64,000 nucleotides of DNA from Chrysoporthe austroafricana (lineage: Eukaryota; Ascomycota; Sordariomycetes; Diaporthales; Cryphonectriaceae): NCBI GenBank assembly GCA_001051155.2, contig JYIP02000012.1, forward strand, positions 310,001 to 374,000, given 5' to 3'. The notes beneath the pieces are model-generated. The model did no database searches and had not been told where the DNA came from. It saw nothing but the letters and a program-made list of their open reading frames with translations. Both the position numbers and the translations under genes were made by a program. Numbering within the stretch: the first letter of the stretch is position 1; each line of letters starts with the position of its first letter. Below are positions 45,822-57,244 of the stretch, one piece after another.

Positions 45822-46341
45822 TTAGATAGCCAATCTCTCCACCTTGTCCTTCAGAGCCCGGATCTGGCCCATCAGGTCAGAGGCCTCGTTGCTGGTGATG
45901 GCAGCGGCGATGACAGCGCGGGAGACACCGCAGGCGCGACCAAGGGCGATCTTGGAGGGGACATAGACCTGCGGGGGCCGGAGTCAGCATGTCATCTCCT
46001 GTATACGTATGCCACGGTCGGAGCAGCTGTGACTCACGTAAGGGGTGTTCTTGTCTTCGGCCAGGAGGGGGATGTGGAGCAGGATGGCCAGAGGCGTGGT
46101 GTCGGCAGCGAGGACGACAACCTCAGCAGTTCCGCGGTTCAGGGCCTTGGTGGCCTCGTTGGCACCCTTCTTGAGCTGACGGTAGTGGCTGGCCGACTGG
46201 ATCAGGTCCAGAATTTCCTGTTGCCTCTATATCAGTTGATGTCCCGTGTAGTCGAGGGGGTCTGAGGCTTTTGCCATGGCGCACCTGGGACATGGCAGCA
46301 TCGGCGATGGGCCAGGCGGCAGACTCGTTCTGGTTAGACAT
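45822..46341 (-). CDS. SNU13: U4/U6.U5 snRNP protein SNU13 (15.5K, L7Ae family)
   Basis: RNA-binding protein of the L7Ae/NHP2 family that binds kink-turns in U4 snRNA and box C/D snoRNAs. It is a core component of both the tri-snRNP and box C/D snoRNPs. Exons 46341-46285, 46217-46038 and 45968-45822 give 127 residues, the family length. Key segments are [52 protein letters not shown] and [20 protein letters not shown]. The kink-turn contact loop GANEATK is intact. Divergent from V-ATPase subunit c across 725 bases. Confidence 0.95.
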
Positions 46342-47066
46342 GATGGCCAGAGTCGGATCGCGGGGCTTATAGAGAGAGGAGGGGACACAACAGGGTTCCT
46401 TTCCGTAGATCGCCCTGTATCTGGATCTGGGTGATGATGATGGTGACGGGCGGCGGTGGATGGTTCTGCCCAGGCCTCGAGAAAAGATTGAGCGAGGGCG
46501 GGCGAAGAGTTTAAAGTGGGGCGCGCCGATAAGGGCGATAGGATCATTTGGTTGTTGCGCTTGCCGGCTGGCTGATAGTCCGTGCCTAGACTGTTTTCCG
46601 CCCTGCTGTTGCGGTGTTGGGGTTCTGCTGGGCCTGCAGTGGAGCTGATGCTGCCGCGCAGCAGCCTTTGGCGGCCCTGTGCCGGCCCTGTGCTGGCCTA
46701 AGAGGGTGCTGCTGGCTGTCGGCGTAGGCCTGCTCTCGGGCTTGCCACAGGCTGGCCGGCCCCTAGCCACGGTGCCACGCTAGCGTGCCAGCCTGGAGGA
46801 TTGCCGCAGGCCAGGAGGCAAGCAAAACCTTGCCCCAATCAGAGACGAATCCAACTGCGACCGCAGCGAGCGACGCAACTCGCAACTCGTCACCATCATC
46901 CATCCACCAGCCGGAAGCTAGCTGCTGCTCTATCCCTCACCCGCCCAAACAACACTCTCAACGCCCTTCCGCCTTCACGACTTCCAACGCGCTGTCGAGT
47001 CCACTCCATCTTCACACTCTCCTTTCGCCACCTTATTTACTTTTTTCGTCCTCCACAGCCGCCAAG
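46342..47066. promoter_or_regulatory. Divergent promoter of SNU13 and V-ATPase subunit c
   Basis: Region between two divergent housekeeping starts. A CCAAT box occurs at 46835-46839, about 230 bases upstream of the V-ATPase start. The part near that start is CT-rich, typical of highly expressed fungal promoters. Confidence 0.45.
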
Positions 47067-47994
47067 ATGCCTTCAGACTTGTGGTAAGTCCTTCGTGCTG
47101 ACGGATGCCCCGAGCTTCCCTACCGTCCGTCGAAGCTCGAATCCAAGGCATCACCAGCCTCGTCTCGTCCCCAAACGCTCCCAAATCAACCCTGGATGAC
47201 ACCTCAAGCTAACGATGATGACCTCGTAGCCCCGTCTATGCGGTTAGTTTAGTTCCCTGGGCTCCTCCCTGCGTACCTGCGTTGTCGTCACCCTCGAAAG
47301 CTCCATCCGGCTCGAGACGACCCACCGAGGAAGACATCATCAGGACGACGTGATGCTGACAACACTATAGCCTTTCTTCGGTGCCATGGGCTGCACGGCC
47401 GCCATCGTCTTCACATGTCTGGGCGCGTCATACGGAACCGCCAAGTCTGGCGTCGGTATCGCGGCGATGGGTGTCCTGCGACCTGACCTGATCGTGAAGA
47501 GTACGTCCGACCATAGAGCTACCTTCCTCGTCGACCTGCTTACCGAGAATCCCTAGACATCGTCCCCGTCATTATGGCTGGTATCATCGGTATCTACGGC
47601 CTCGTCGTCTCCGTCCTCATCTCCGACGGTCTCAAGCAGACCGACTACCCCTTGTTCACTGGCTTCATCCAGCTCGGTGCCGGTCTGGCCGTCGGTCTCG
47701 CCGGTCTGGCTGCCGGCTTCGCCATCGGTATCGTCGGTGATGCTGGTGTGCGCGGTACTGCTCAGCAGCCGAGGCTCTTCGTCGGCATGATTCTGATTCT
47801 CATTTTCGCTGAGGTCTTGGGTGAGTTATTTTTAGAAACCACAGCTGCATCCTCCTGCTCCCGGGTCATCTCGATAAGCCAAGGTCAGACATCGACGAAG
47901 AGAAGCTGACAGGGTTCCACCACCAATAGGTCTGTACGGTCTGATTGTCGCGCTGCTCATGAACTCAAAGGCCAATCTGAACGTCAGCTGCTAA
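47067..47994 (+). CDS. VMA3: V-type ATPase proteolipid subunit c
   Basis: Proton-carrying subunit of the V0 rotor ring in vacuolar and other endomembranes. Exons 47067-47083, 47230-47242, 47371-47500, 47557-47820 and 47930-47994 give 162 residues. Four membrane helices are visible. The conserved proton-binding Glu lies in helix 4 ([19 protein letters not shown]), completed only after splicing the last intron. [19 protein letters not shown] and [11 protein letters not shown] mark helix 1 and the first loop. The second exon encodes little more than four residues (13 nt), so automated models may lose the N-terminus. Confidence 0.95.
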
Positions 47995-49190
47995 GCGCCT
48001 CGCTGCGCATGCTCCGGCCGCCGACGCAGTGGCTCGAGACGGACCAGCGACGGAACCATGCGCAAAGTCCTTTTCGACCCTCACAAGAACGACACAGTCG
48101 GCGGTCGCGCGCAAGTCACGGATCTGGCCTGGGACTTTTGGAAAAAGCTCAAATGCTCTTGAACACAACTGCATCCGGTCACTGGCGGTCAGTCCCTTGA
48201 CCAGGATGGACCAAAGGGGACCAAGACGGACGGGCGGGCGGATGATCGGAACAGGTCATCTGGAGCATATACGTGTAAAATTTGTCACATTAGGCGAGCA
48301 TCATCGGTGGTTTTTCTCGTCATAGATGTTGGAAGGCGGTGAGCGGCGGAGAGATTGTAGTGTAGGACGGGAGTAATGCTGCGTTGATTCTACAATTCTT
48401 GGGTTTCACGGCTGCATTAGTATTGACAAGTGTTTTGCATTGCACTTCATCCTCTCAACAGGTTCTTTACTATCCACATCTAGGCACGATCTCTAGCAGA
48501 CCCTGTGTGCCCAGTCCGGCTACCGTCTTCCTACATTGTGTCCCTTCGAGCTGACGTCCCTAGGAAAATACCCCTAACACGTCTCACGCCTCCATAGCTC
48601 ACCCGTCACTAGCATAGTTCCACGAGCCCCCGTTTCTCCCAGCCGGGTGGAGAGCCTGCCTCTGGCCGTCTCATCTCTGGGTCTTACAAAGCTGGTGAGC
48701 GGAACAGACAGGACCAGCATATTGGCTACTAGAGTATCCTGAGGGGGAGGGGGAAGACAGGAAGCACATCGGGATGCAGAAATTTCTATTGTTTGTAAAA
48801 GTGCTGAGTGAATATCCTTTTCTCAAGGCACCACATATATATACAAACTCGCCGAAAGTAGAACGCGGTAGGGTGGGTGCGTCGAACCCATCAGGTCGCG
48901 ATCTTACCCCCCTACTCCCGGCTCCTTCTGCCTTTCTTTCTTTTCTTTTTTGTTTTTGTTTCCCGGCCCCTTTCACGCACCCGCCGTCAAACCACCTTAC
49001 CCGCCGACCCGGGTCATCTCGTATAGCAAGGGAAGCCCGACCGACTTTACGAATGCAAGAGTTAAAGCAAGTACCTCGGAACATATACAAGCTGAATCGG
49101 ACCAGAAGTTTATAAAGTCATGTCCCGCTTCCCGCCTTCTCTGCATCTCTCTCCTCCCGCACCTTACCTTCCGGGCCCATGACTGTGGGC
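47995..49190. other. Convergent 3' intergenic region
   Basis: 1.2 kb between the V-ATPase and ERG4 stops. It includes a pyrimidine-rich run near 48930-48965. No gene was seen. Confidence 0.5.
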
Positions 49191-51206
49191 TCAGATGACA
49201 TACTGCAACAGAAGGTGGTCAGCAGACGAAAGGTGTGGGCCATTTTTGAGATCACGTAGACTTACAGGAATGAACAGGTACGGGACCTGCCTCTCATACT
49301 CCTTCCATGCATCTCCATACTTCTCGCGGCAACGCTCAATGTCCCGAGAGGCTCGGTGAGCAATCATGCAGACGAAGAAGATGGGGTAGAACCAGGGGAA
49401 CGGGCTCTTGAACCCGGTGATCAGACCCCAACAGATGGCAAAGAAGGTATCACAAGTATAGTGCACCTTCCGCGCAAGTCCATACCAGCCATCGACGAGA
49501 ATGGCGTCGCCTGTCTGCGTGGGGATCTTTCTGGGGTTCTTTATGGACTGCCAGGGGACCTGAGGGAAGGTCCTGCGCTTGGTGAGAGTGCCACGCTCGG
49601 CGGCGCGGAAGCTGTTCTTCTGGCCGTTGCAGCTGTCCCAGACCCAGTAGACAAAGATGTACGCGGCGAAGAGGAACGTCAGGAAGACACGGTTCCAGCG
49701 GTACTCGGAAGGGTCGTGGCTGGCGAGGTAGATGGTGCAGTGGCAGTAGGACAGCGGCACGCCGGCCATGTTCCAGAAGATGAGCATGAACCCCCATTTC
49801 TCGTAGTACATGTCCCAGGTAGTAACGATCAGCTCCTCACCCTTGGCACAGGCGTTGGCGTACAGCCAGTGCGCCATCAGGATGAAGCACACCTCACCCG
49901 ACACGTAGCCGTACTGCTCGTACTGGCGCACGGCGGTGCTGACGCTGAGCAGCAACAGAATGTACCAGGGCAGCCGGACCTCGAAGAACATCTTGAAGTC
50001 CAGGATGCCGAACATGCGTGGGTTCAGCTCGGCGCCCATAAAGAAGTCATAGATGGGGGAGCCGGACATGCGGTGCTGTGCGCCGCGGTAGAGGGCAGAG
50101 AAGTAGGCGATGATCGCAACGAGGTAGCCGGAGAGGATCGAGACGGAGAGTAAGGGCCCAAACTCGTCGATGATGGTGGCGGCGCTGTAGATGCCCGTGA
50201 CGTGCAAGATCCCCACCACGGCTAGGGTAACATAGAGAGACGAATAGCCCGAACAGTAGTACTTGAGTTGCTTCCCGCCCTCGAAGGGCAGGGGCTTCCC
50301 GTATGCGTAGACGCCCGGGGCGAAGAGGTACATGAGCATCTCGAAGACGAAGAAGACCCAGTACATCGCCCAAGCCTTGAGTGTGGGGAATGCGCCTGTG
50401 TACACAAGATGGCCAAGATGCTGAAAGAAGTCTCCCCAGCTCTGACCGGCAGCCCGCGTGGGAAAGCCTCCGTCGTAGTAGGTTGCGCCGATCCACATGT
50501 ACCACATCAACAGTGGAAAGCCGATCATCATGGCAGACACACCCAGGCTGCCGCCGAACTCGTACCTCCCCGAGTAGTCGATCTTGGGGTCCATGCCGGG
50601 CTTCCAGCCGTCCACGAGCTTGTCCTCAGCAGCATGTCCGTTGACGCCGTTGCTCTCGGCGGACGCGCCGTTCGCGCGTGCCTTGCTGCTGGCCGCAGTC
50701 TTGCGCTTGGTGACGCCCTCCTCTTCAAGGTGCCCATTCTGGTCCACCGGGTCCTGGATGGGGGCGCGTGTTGCAGGCGTCTCATCCTCGTCAATGTGTT
50801 CGACGAACTTGGCGGTGCCTCGGCGCCGGAGAGCGCGAGTGGTGCGCGAGGAGGTTGTGGTCTCGGCGGCAGAGCTGGACTCGGCATCGGCATCAGAGCC
50901 TTCGAAGGATAGCGAGGTCTGTCTCTTGGAGGAGACGCGGCGGCCTGGCGTCTCGACCATGCCCTCAAAGGGCTCCTTCTTCCTGTGATGGGGAGACAGC
51001 TGTCAGAGAGGACACAACGCGCGCGATCCGGCAGGTAACGCCCAAGACTCTCCTCGCCTGGCGCACAGTGGATCGAATCCCACATGGCCAAGGGCCTTGC
51101 GAGCAAGCTCGAGGCAGCAGGACTGAACGGCTGACGCGCCAGGTAGCGGAGACGAAGTGGTGAGCCGAACTTACCGAGGGGTCTGGCGGAGAGAGTACCG
51201 CGACAT
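49191..51206 (-). CDS. ERG4: Delta(24(24(1)))-sterol reductase
   Basis: Last enzyme of ergosterol synthesis; it reduces the C24(28) double bond with NADPH in the ER membrane. Exons 51206-51175, 50982-49266 and 49202-49191 give 586 residues. The N-terminus becomes [18 protein letters not shown] and then MVETPGRR after splicing, followed by a Ser/Thr-rich cytosolic segment. Eight or more hydrophobic segments follow. Family signatures are [39 protein letters not shown], and [18 protein letters not shown]. The final exon is only 12 nt and supplies the conserved YVI end. An unspliced reading would extend into a false C-terminus. Confidence 0.95.
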
Positions 51207-53075
51207 TGTTGTTGCTATCTGGGCGGACGATTCGTAGCCCACACGAATTGAGCTTGATATTGATACGATACCCAGACCTGGGCACTGTATGAGGAGGCTG
51301 CAGGGTGAATTGCCTGGAAGCTGCTCCCTCCAGAACGGCCTTGAGACCTTACGGAGCTCGGATGTACCCAGATGCCTACAAACGGAAGAAAGAGCTAGGG
51401 GGTAGTCCGTTTGTGCCTTCCAAACAAACCAAATCTGCTCTCGGCTCCACCTCGGCTGTTGGCAGGGCAAGCAGGGGTTCTACTGTTGTCACAGTAGCCA
51501 ATGATAGGTCACCTCAACCTAGCTCCTTTCGAGAGGGAAAAAAAAGAGAAAGAAAGAAAAAGAGGGAGCGGGACTTGTTCGAAGAAAAGGAAGAAAGAAG
51601 ATGAAAAAAGAAAAAAAGAAGGGGAAGGGAAATGATGACCAGCTTCGAGTAGTTGTATCAGGAATAATCCTCTCATGGAACACACCAAATTGTAATTAGC
51701 ACTAATTTGATCATCATCTCTTTGTATTTTGCTCATTGCCCCCTGGGTGCGGACTTGAAATCCATATGCTATCCCTTCTTTGATGGCTAATATCCAGCAA
51801 CAATGGGAACTACGCAATCTTGTTATGGTACTTCCACCAAATATGATCACTGCCACCTCTGAGCTCATACGATGGAGAGTTGTCCAGAGCTCTAGGAATC
51901 ACTCGACCGCCCATACGAAGACGTGACTTGTGGCGTGTCTTTCGAGTCTTGTAAGCTCCTCCTACAGGTCGCAGAATCAACAAGACGTAAGACGCATTAT
52001 CGAATGAGAATACGGATTAGAGTGACCGTCTTGGGCTTCCATCAGGTCTGTGGAAGGTCAGGCTATGTTTCGCTCACATAGAACGCAGGGTCAAGAACGT
52101 GCACTTCGTTCCGCGCCATAGGTTTTAGAGGCAATCAGTGTCAATTTTGTAATGGAAGCCCGAAATTACTCATGGGCGCGTGGAAGCTAGTTTGAGTGTA
52201 GACCTCGTAATATCTTGACGTTCATTACGTAGCATTCCCATTAGAGATCAACTCCGCGGCTCCCCATCTTGCCCGCGCGGACCCATTTTCGTAGCTAGAT
52301 GGCCGACGAGTACCCTAAAGCCGGTAAGAACGCCTCATACGACAGCTTCGGACTCCAGAAAATGAAGACGGAGCCAAGATATCCGATCATCGAGGTCACT
52401 CGGCAGATTTCTTCACATGTCTCGTCCTCAGCGTCTCTGAATCCACCGCCGCCCAAGGGCAGCATGCCAACCACGATGAGGGTGCCGCTCAGGTGCCGTT
52501 ATAGCGGCATTATTATATTCCCAAAAATTCCATAGGTACTAGTCAATTTGACTTACTCGGATATGACCTAAACAACTCCCATTCCATATGGCTAAGGTTC
52601 TGGGGTGCATGGTAGTAATTGGCGGCGCACGCAACTTGAACTCAGATCGTCCGGTTAATTCGGGATAAAAGTCCGCTACATTCCAAGCCCCAATAGGACA
52701 CAGATATTAATCGCTGACTTCCTTTCTCAGGGCCAATATACAGACCTTCGTCTACTCGCCCATCGGGAGGTCAATATGGCGATTGTCTGGTTCTCATGGG
52801 CTTGGCGTTGCCATTCCTCAAAGACAACGTCGGCATTTGATTCCCTGCGGACGCCGCTTTTCTAAGATCTGCATGGTCCCAGCCCTCTCAAACATGTTGA
52901 TCAGCTTATAAGTCCTTAAGTCATTGCCATGCTTTAGGCGGTTGGTTCTGCTTCGAGTCTCTGTTTCTCTTCCGGTCTCAGGCATCAGACTCACACACCT
53001 GGAAATCACACTTCGGCACGCAATATTTCAACAAGTCCCTTATTTACAATCCCTTTGATATCCATTGCTGGGAAG
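51207..53075. other. Intergenic region upstream of ERG4 and the DUF1996 gene
   Basis: 1.9 kb between two divergent starts. Two long purine tracts lie at about 51531-51573 and 51579-51635. A 78-codon frame at 52299-52535 was considered but has no recognised product or codon pattern. The housekeeping block ends here. Confidence 0.45.
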
Positions 53076-54904
53076 ATGGTCTGGTCACGAGTCGCTAGCC
53101 TTCTAGCCCTGAGCATGCTAGGAGAGGCATCCCCAACGCCGCAATTCGGCGGAGGGGGCTCACAATACACGATGCTGCGTTTTGTAAGTAGCTCTGAGGG
53201 CAATATTCTCCTTCAATAATATTAATCGACGAGTTATGCCCATTTGAGGGGGGTTCAAAGAAGTCCACTTTCGGCCAATGTCGCAAGGCTCGGTCTTCAT
53301 ATCTCTGAGATGAGTATTAACTGCCGGGCTTCTAGGGCTGTGCGCAGGTTGTGATCGACCGTATAGACCCCCTAGTATCTCCCGGCTCAGTGCCCTCGGG
53401 CCATGTGCACCAGATCGTTGGCGGCAATGCCTTCAATGCCACCATGACAACGGGAGATGTCTCTGACAAGTAAGTGCGATCCATGCCCTGGGCTGTCCTT
53501 TCTTGAAGGGAATTTCACATAACACCAGGCACCACTAAAACGCCATCAGGATGATCTGCGCCTCATGCACATACTCCTAGGCTATCTCCCCGGACTTGCA
53601 GATACGTGGGTCGGTCTCCCAGAGGTTCATGTACTAATATGCGCGAGTTTAATAGCACCACTTGCACCACCTGCGCCTTCTCAGAAGATCGTAGTAACTA
53701 TTGGTGCGTGCTGTCAATGCTTTGCGGTTGAGAAACCCTGGGTAGTGTTGCATAGCTGACGAGGACTATAGGACAGCTAACATGTACTTCAAGGCTCGCA
53801 ATGGTTCTTACCATCGCGTCCCGCAGGGAGGAGCAGCTTACCAATTCAATGACAATTTCAGCACGCAGATCGGCGGAGGTATCCTTGTCTACTATGCGTC
53901 GTATCCTTCTTCCAATATCACTGCTTTCAAGCCGGGCTTCCGGATGCTCGTCGGTGATTACACCCGACGTACCAACCCCGGCAGCACGTTGAAGTATCAG
54001 AATTGTTACCGCTGTTATACGGGCCCAGATTATGGTGGCGATATCTCAGCGCCCTGCCAGGGCAGGTAAGCTCCCCCAGATAAGAAGTGAATGCTCTTGA
54101 ATGCACTGATGGGATCTTGTAGCAATGACTACCAAGGATTCCCTCCACAGCCTTGTCCAGGTGGTATTCGCTCAAACATTCTCTTCCCTACGTGAGCTCC
54201 CCGAAGCCTCGGCATTGTTATCTCTGGTACAGCTGTGCTAATGGCCGTTCTTCAGCTGTTGGGATGGTGTCAACCTCGTAAGCGACTTTCGTATCTTGTT
54301 CCCTATCCGGCACATTTCAGCAGCTGCTGAGCTGCCCTCAAGGTTCCTTTCCTCGATGAATTCAATTAACTTCAACTTCCCCTGCCCCTTGAAGCTAAAA
54401 CAAATGGTCGTACGATCACTCACACGAATGTGACAGGATTCTCCAAATCACGAAGACCACGTTGCATATCCTACCTCGGGCCCGGTCAATTTCATTGACC
54501 AGCCTGGCGCCTGTCCACCGACACACCCCGTTCGTATTCCTCAGCTGATGCTTGAGGTGGTATGGAACACTACTCAGTTCAACGGCGAGTGGCCCACGGA
54601 TGGTTCACAACCCTTCTACCTCAGCTACGGAGACAACACCGGATTCGGCCAGCACGCCGACTACATGTTTGGCTGGCAAAACGATGCGCTCCAGCGCACG
54701 ATGGATGTGTCGGGCTGCATGGGCGCTACGTGCTCACAGGCAAACCTGCTCACGCAGGATATCAGTGCTGCTAAGGAATGTAGTGTGAACAAGGAAGTTC
54801 ATGAGGACGAGGAAGGCTGTGAGTGAACATTATTTACCATGTGCGCACCGCGACTTTCTGACAGCCATTCAGGGATGTCGACCCTCCCAGGACAGAGCAT
54901 GTAA
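53076..54904 (+). CDS. Secreted DUF1996 protein
   Basis: Fungal extracellular protein of the DUF1996 family, function unknown, sometimes linked to WSC domains and cell-wall or lignocellulose secretomes. Eight exons (53076-53183, 53336-53469, 53656-53703, 53772-54065, 54123-54191, 54256-54277, 54437-54818, 54873-54904) give 362 residues. A signal peptide is clear (MVWSRVASLLALSMLGEASP). The domain begins VIDRIDPLVSPG and shows VHQIVGGNAFN, TCTTCAFSEDRSNYWTA, MYFKARNGSYHRV, LFPTCWDGVNLDSPNHEDH and FGQHADYMFGW. It ends DEEGWMSTLPGQSM, the usual family terminus. No WSC domain or membrane anchor follows. Every junction keeps phase, so the gene is intact. Confidence 0.9.
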
Positions 54905-56215
54905 TACTCGCATCTCATGTTGGCAATTTCTCAGAAAACGATATCGGTCCTTGTACGCGTGGAAGCTCAATTGGAGTATGCTCTGGAGTGAATCGTGCTT
55001 ACAAGAGGCTTCACAGGCACTTGTTGCGTTTGACTTGGTTTCTCTGACGGAATGATCTTCCGTAATTCTCGTTGTTCGTTGCTGATATTCGAATAATATG
55101 CTCATCTTGTTGTCAACTACAATGACACAAGTCAGTCCTCGAATTACGAAATGAGAACCTTTTGCTTCCGAGTCTCCTGGGCGAGCCCCTTGTCGTAATA
55201 ACTGACATGTCATTCTTAAGATCCTCACATGTTATGTTACTCATTTGAAAGGCGGATGTAATGCAGCTAAGAGAAGATACATTCAAGCTTGCGAATATTT
55301 CACGTACCGTGATGTTGGATAATGAGGGCGGCTGGCTGATGAATCGCCTGTTTGGTCCTCAGTCTTCCTCCCACAATACCCGAAGAGAGTAAGTATGGAA
55401 AGTTCTAGAGATAGAGAGAGCGAAGTGATACTTTGTAACATTCTAGTCTCCGGACCGTCTTCCCCTTTGAGGCTTTCGTGATGGTCCGAACCACCAAGTC
55501 AATCCATTGCGCGCCGAGGCTTCCCACAAGAGATAAGTAGCGACGCGAGTGATGGTCATCTAGGAGCTGCGTGACCCGGTAGTCCATGGTATTTTGTACT
55601 CAATTTATGTTGTATCTCAAAGTATACCAATACGGCTGAAATTGTGTTCTCGCATTGCGATCACTCGATTCAAGCTGAACATCTAGGTGGTCTCTGTCAA
55701 GAGACGCTAGCAGAAGCAGAACTCATCGTAGAATTTGAAATATGTACTAGAGTCCAGACTCGTGCATTAATAATGCAAGAGACGGGCAGAAGCAGAACTC
55801 CTCGTAAGATTTGTAGCACTAGTATTACTAATGGTTGGAACTCAGAACAATGAATTAATAATGCAACAGACTGCTCCCCAATAGTCCAAGATTAATTATA
55901 GCTGGAACGTGGACAAGCCAATGATGCAACGTATTCTAGGCCGCTGAGGCTGACCTAATGAGGCGTTTCCCGGCCGCGTGTGGAGTCAAAGGCGCGGCCG
56001 CTTCTATCTCCTGCGGATTTTGGCAGACTATGTTTCTGCGAGATGATTAATTCATCAGTAGACTTCAGGGCTCACTGGCGTGCTTAAATAGGGAGACACT
56101 CTCCCTCGATTTCGACAGCCGTAATTAATCGTCTTGACCAAGTCAATACGGATACTCCCTCGTCCAGATAACCGCTACTTATCAACTTCGAACCTTAAAC
56201 TTCGTAACGCCCATC
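54905..56215. other. Intergenic region with a degenerate direct repeat
   Basis: 1.3 kb between the DUF1996 and dehydrogenase genes. No gene was supported. A degenerate tandem repeat lies at 55698-55870, and the last 120 bases form the dehydrogenase promoter with TTAAATAGGG near 56083. Confidence 0.45.
55698..55870 (+). repeat. Degenerate direct repeat, unit about 78-88 bases
   Basis: CAAGAGACG followed closely by GCAGAAGCAGAACTC and a TCGTA-containing tail occurs at about 55698 and again at about 55776. A third partial start (CAACAGAC) follows at about 55864. ATTAATAATGCAA precedes both the second and third copies. Confidence 0.6.
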
Positions 56216-56980
56216 ATGGCTTCCAAATACCAAAAGCTGCAGGGGAAACACGTCGTCGTTATTGGTGGGACTTCTGGCATTGGTTTTGCAGTGGCAGAAG
56301 CGTCTTTGGCGTCCGGGGCCAAGGTCACTGTGTCCTCATCCAACCCGTCCCGCGTCGACTCTACCATTCAGAGGCTCAGAGAGTCATTCCCGGATGGCAC
56401 CATTGCGGGCCATGTTTGCGACCTGTCCAAGCCCACCGTCGAAAAGGATATCGAGGAGCTTTTCTCCAAGGTCGGCATGGTCGACCACATCGTCTATACG
56501 GCAGGCGATGGGCTCGCTATAGCAAAGGTCTCCGACATCACGTACGACAAGATTGTTGCGGCTGGACAGGTCCGATTCTTCGCCTCGTTGCTCGTCGCCA
56601 AAGTCGGCAGCAAATTCTTGAGCCCAGGTCCATTCTCTTCAATCGTCCTCACCACAGGAACCGTCGCCGAAAAGCCCTTACCAGACTGGTCCATAATTGC
56701 GGGCTATGCCAGCGGTTTACATGCGATGACGAGAAATCTGGCTCTCGACTTGAAACCGATCCGAGTCAACCTTGTCAGCCCCGGCCCTGTGGACACGGAG
56801 CTCTGGGATCCGATGGATGACAAGGACAGAGAAGCCATGTATGAGCGCACTAGGAAGACCATGCCGACGGGGAGGCTCGCCAAGCCTGAGGATGTGGCAG
56901 AGGCGTATCTGTTTCTCATGAAGGACCCGAGTGTTACTGGAACTGTTGTCGATAGCAACTCAGGAATGTTGCTGGTCTGA
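56216..56980 (+). CDS. Short-chain dehydrogenase/reductase-like protein, atypical active site
   Basis: Rossmann-fold SDR protein of 254 residues, intronless. The cofactor motif GGTSGIG is near residue 18. The segment that normally holds the Tyr-xxx-Lys pair reads AGYASGLHAMTRNLALDL, so Tyr is followed four residues later by Leu instead of Lys. The usual upstream catalytic Ser region reads SIVLTTGTVAEKP. The post-active-site strand VNLVSPGPVDTELW is well conserved. Fungal genomes hold a subgroup of such SDRs with altered catalytic residues, so it may be a non-classical reductase, an isomerase-like enzyme or a binding protein. Nothing suggests a signal peptide. It stands apart from the 11-31 kb cluster. 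Confidence 0.88.
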   Translation: MASKYQKLQGKHVVVIGGTSGIGFAVAEASLASGAKVTVSSSNPSRVDSTIQRLRESFPDGTIAGHVCDLSKPTVEKDIEELFSKVGMVDHIVYTAGDGLAIAKVSDITYDKIVAAGQVRFFASLLVAKVGSKFLSPGPFSSIVLTTGTVAEKPLPDWSIIAGYASGLHAMTRNLALDLKPIRVNLVSPGPVDTELWDPMDDKDREAMYERTRKTMPTGRLAKPEDVAEAYLFLMKDPSVTGTVVDSNSGMLLV

Positions 56981-57244
56981 GATGTGGCGAAGGATGTTGC
57001 CAGATATCCTTGAGTGTGTAGCTTAGGTGTTCTAGCTTATGTACTGTCTGGGACACACAACAGTGCTGTAGCACAATATGCACAAGAACCAGATATTTTA
57101 TCAGCCTAAGACCGCCTAAGACTCGAGGTCTTCTTGCCGTCGAACAGTTCCTATGTTATTCCTTAGAACCTTATCCAGCAAGAAGCGATCCTGCAGCCGC
57201 AGAATGCATTCTCCCGCCGATTATGCATGCTGGCCTATTACCTC

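Noticed and set aside
52299..52535. 78-codon frame between ERG4 and the DUF1996 gene
   Set aside because: No family recognised and the second half is low quality; not enough to call a gene.
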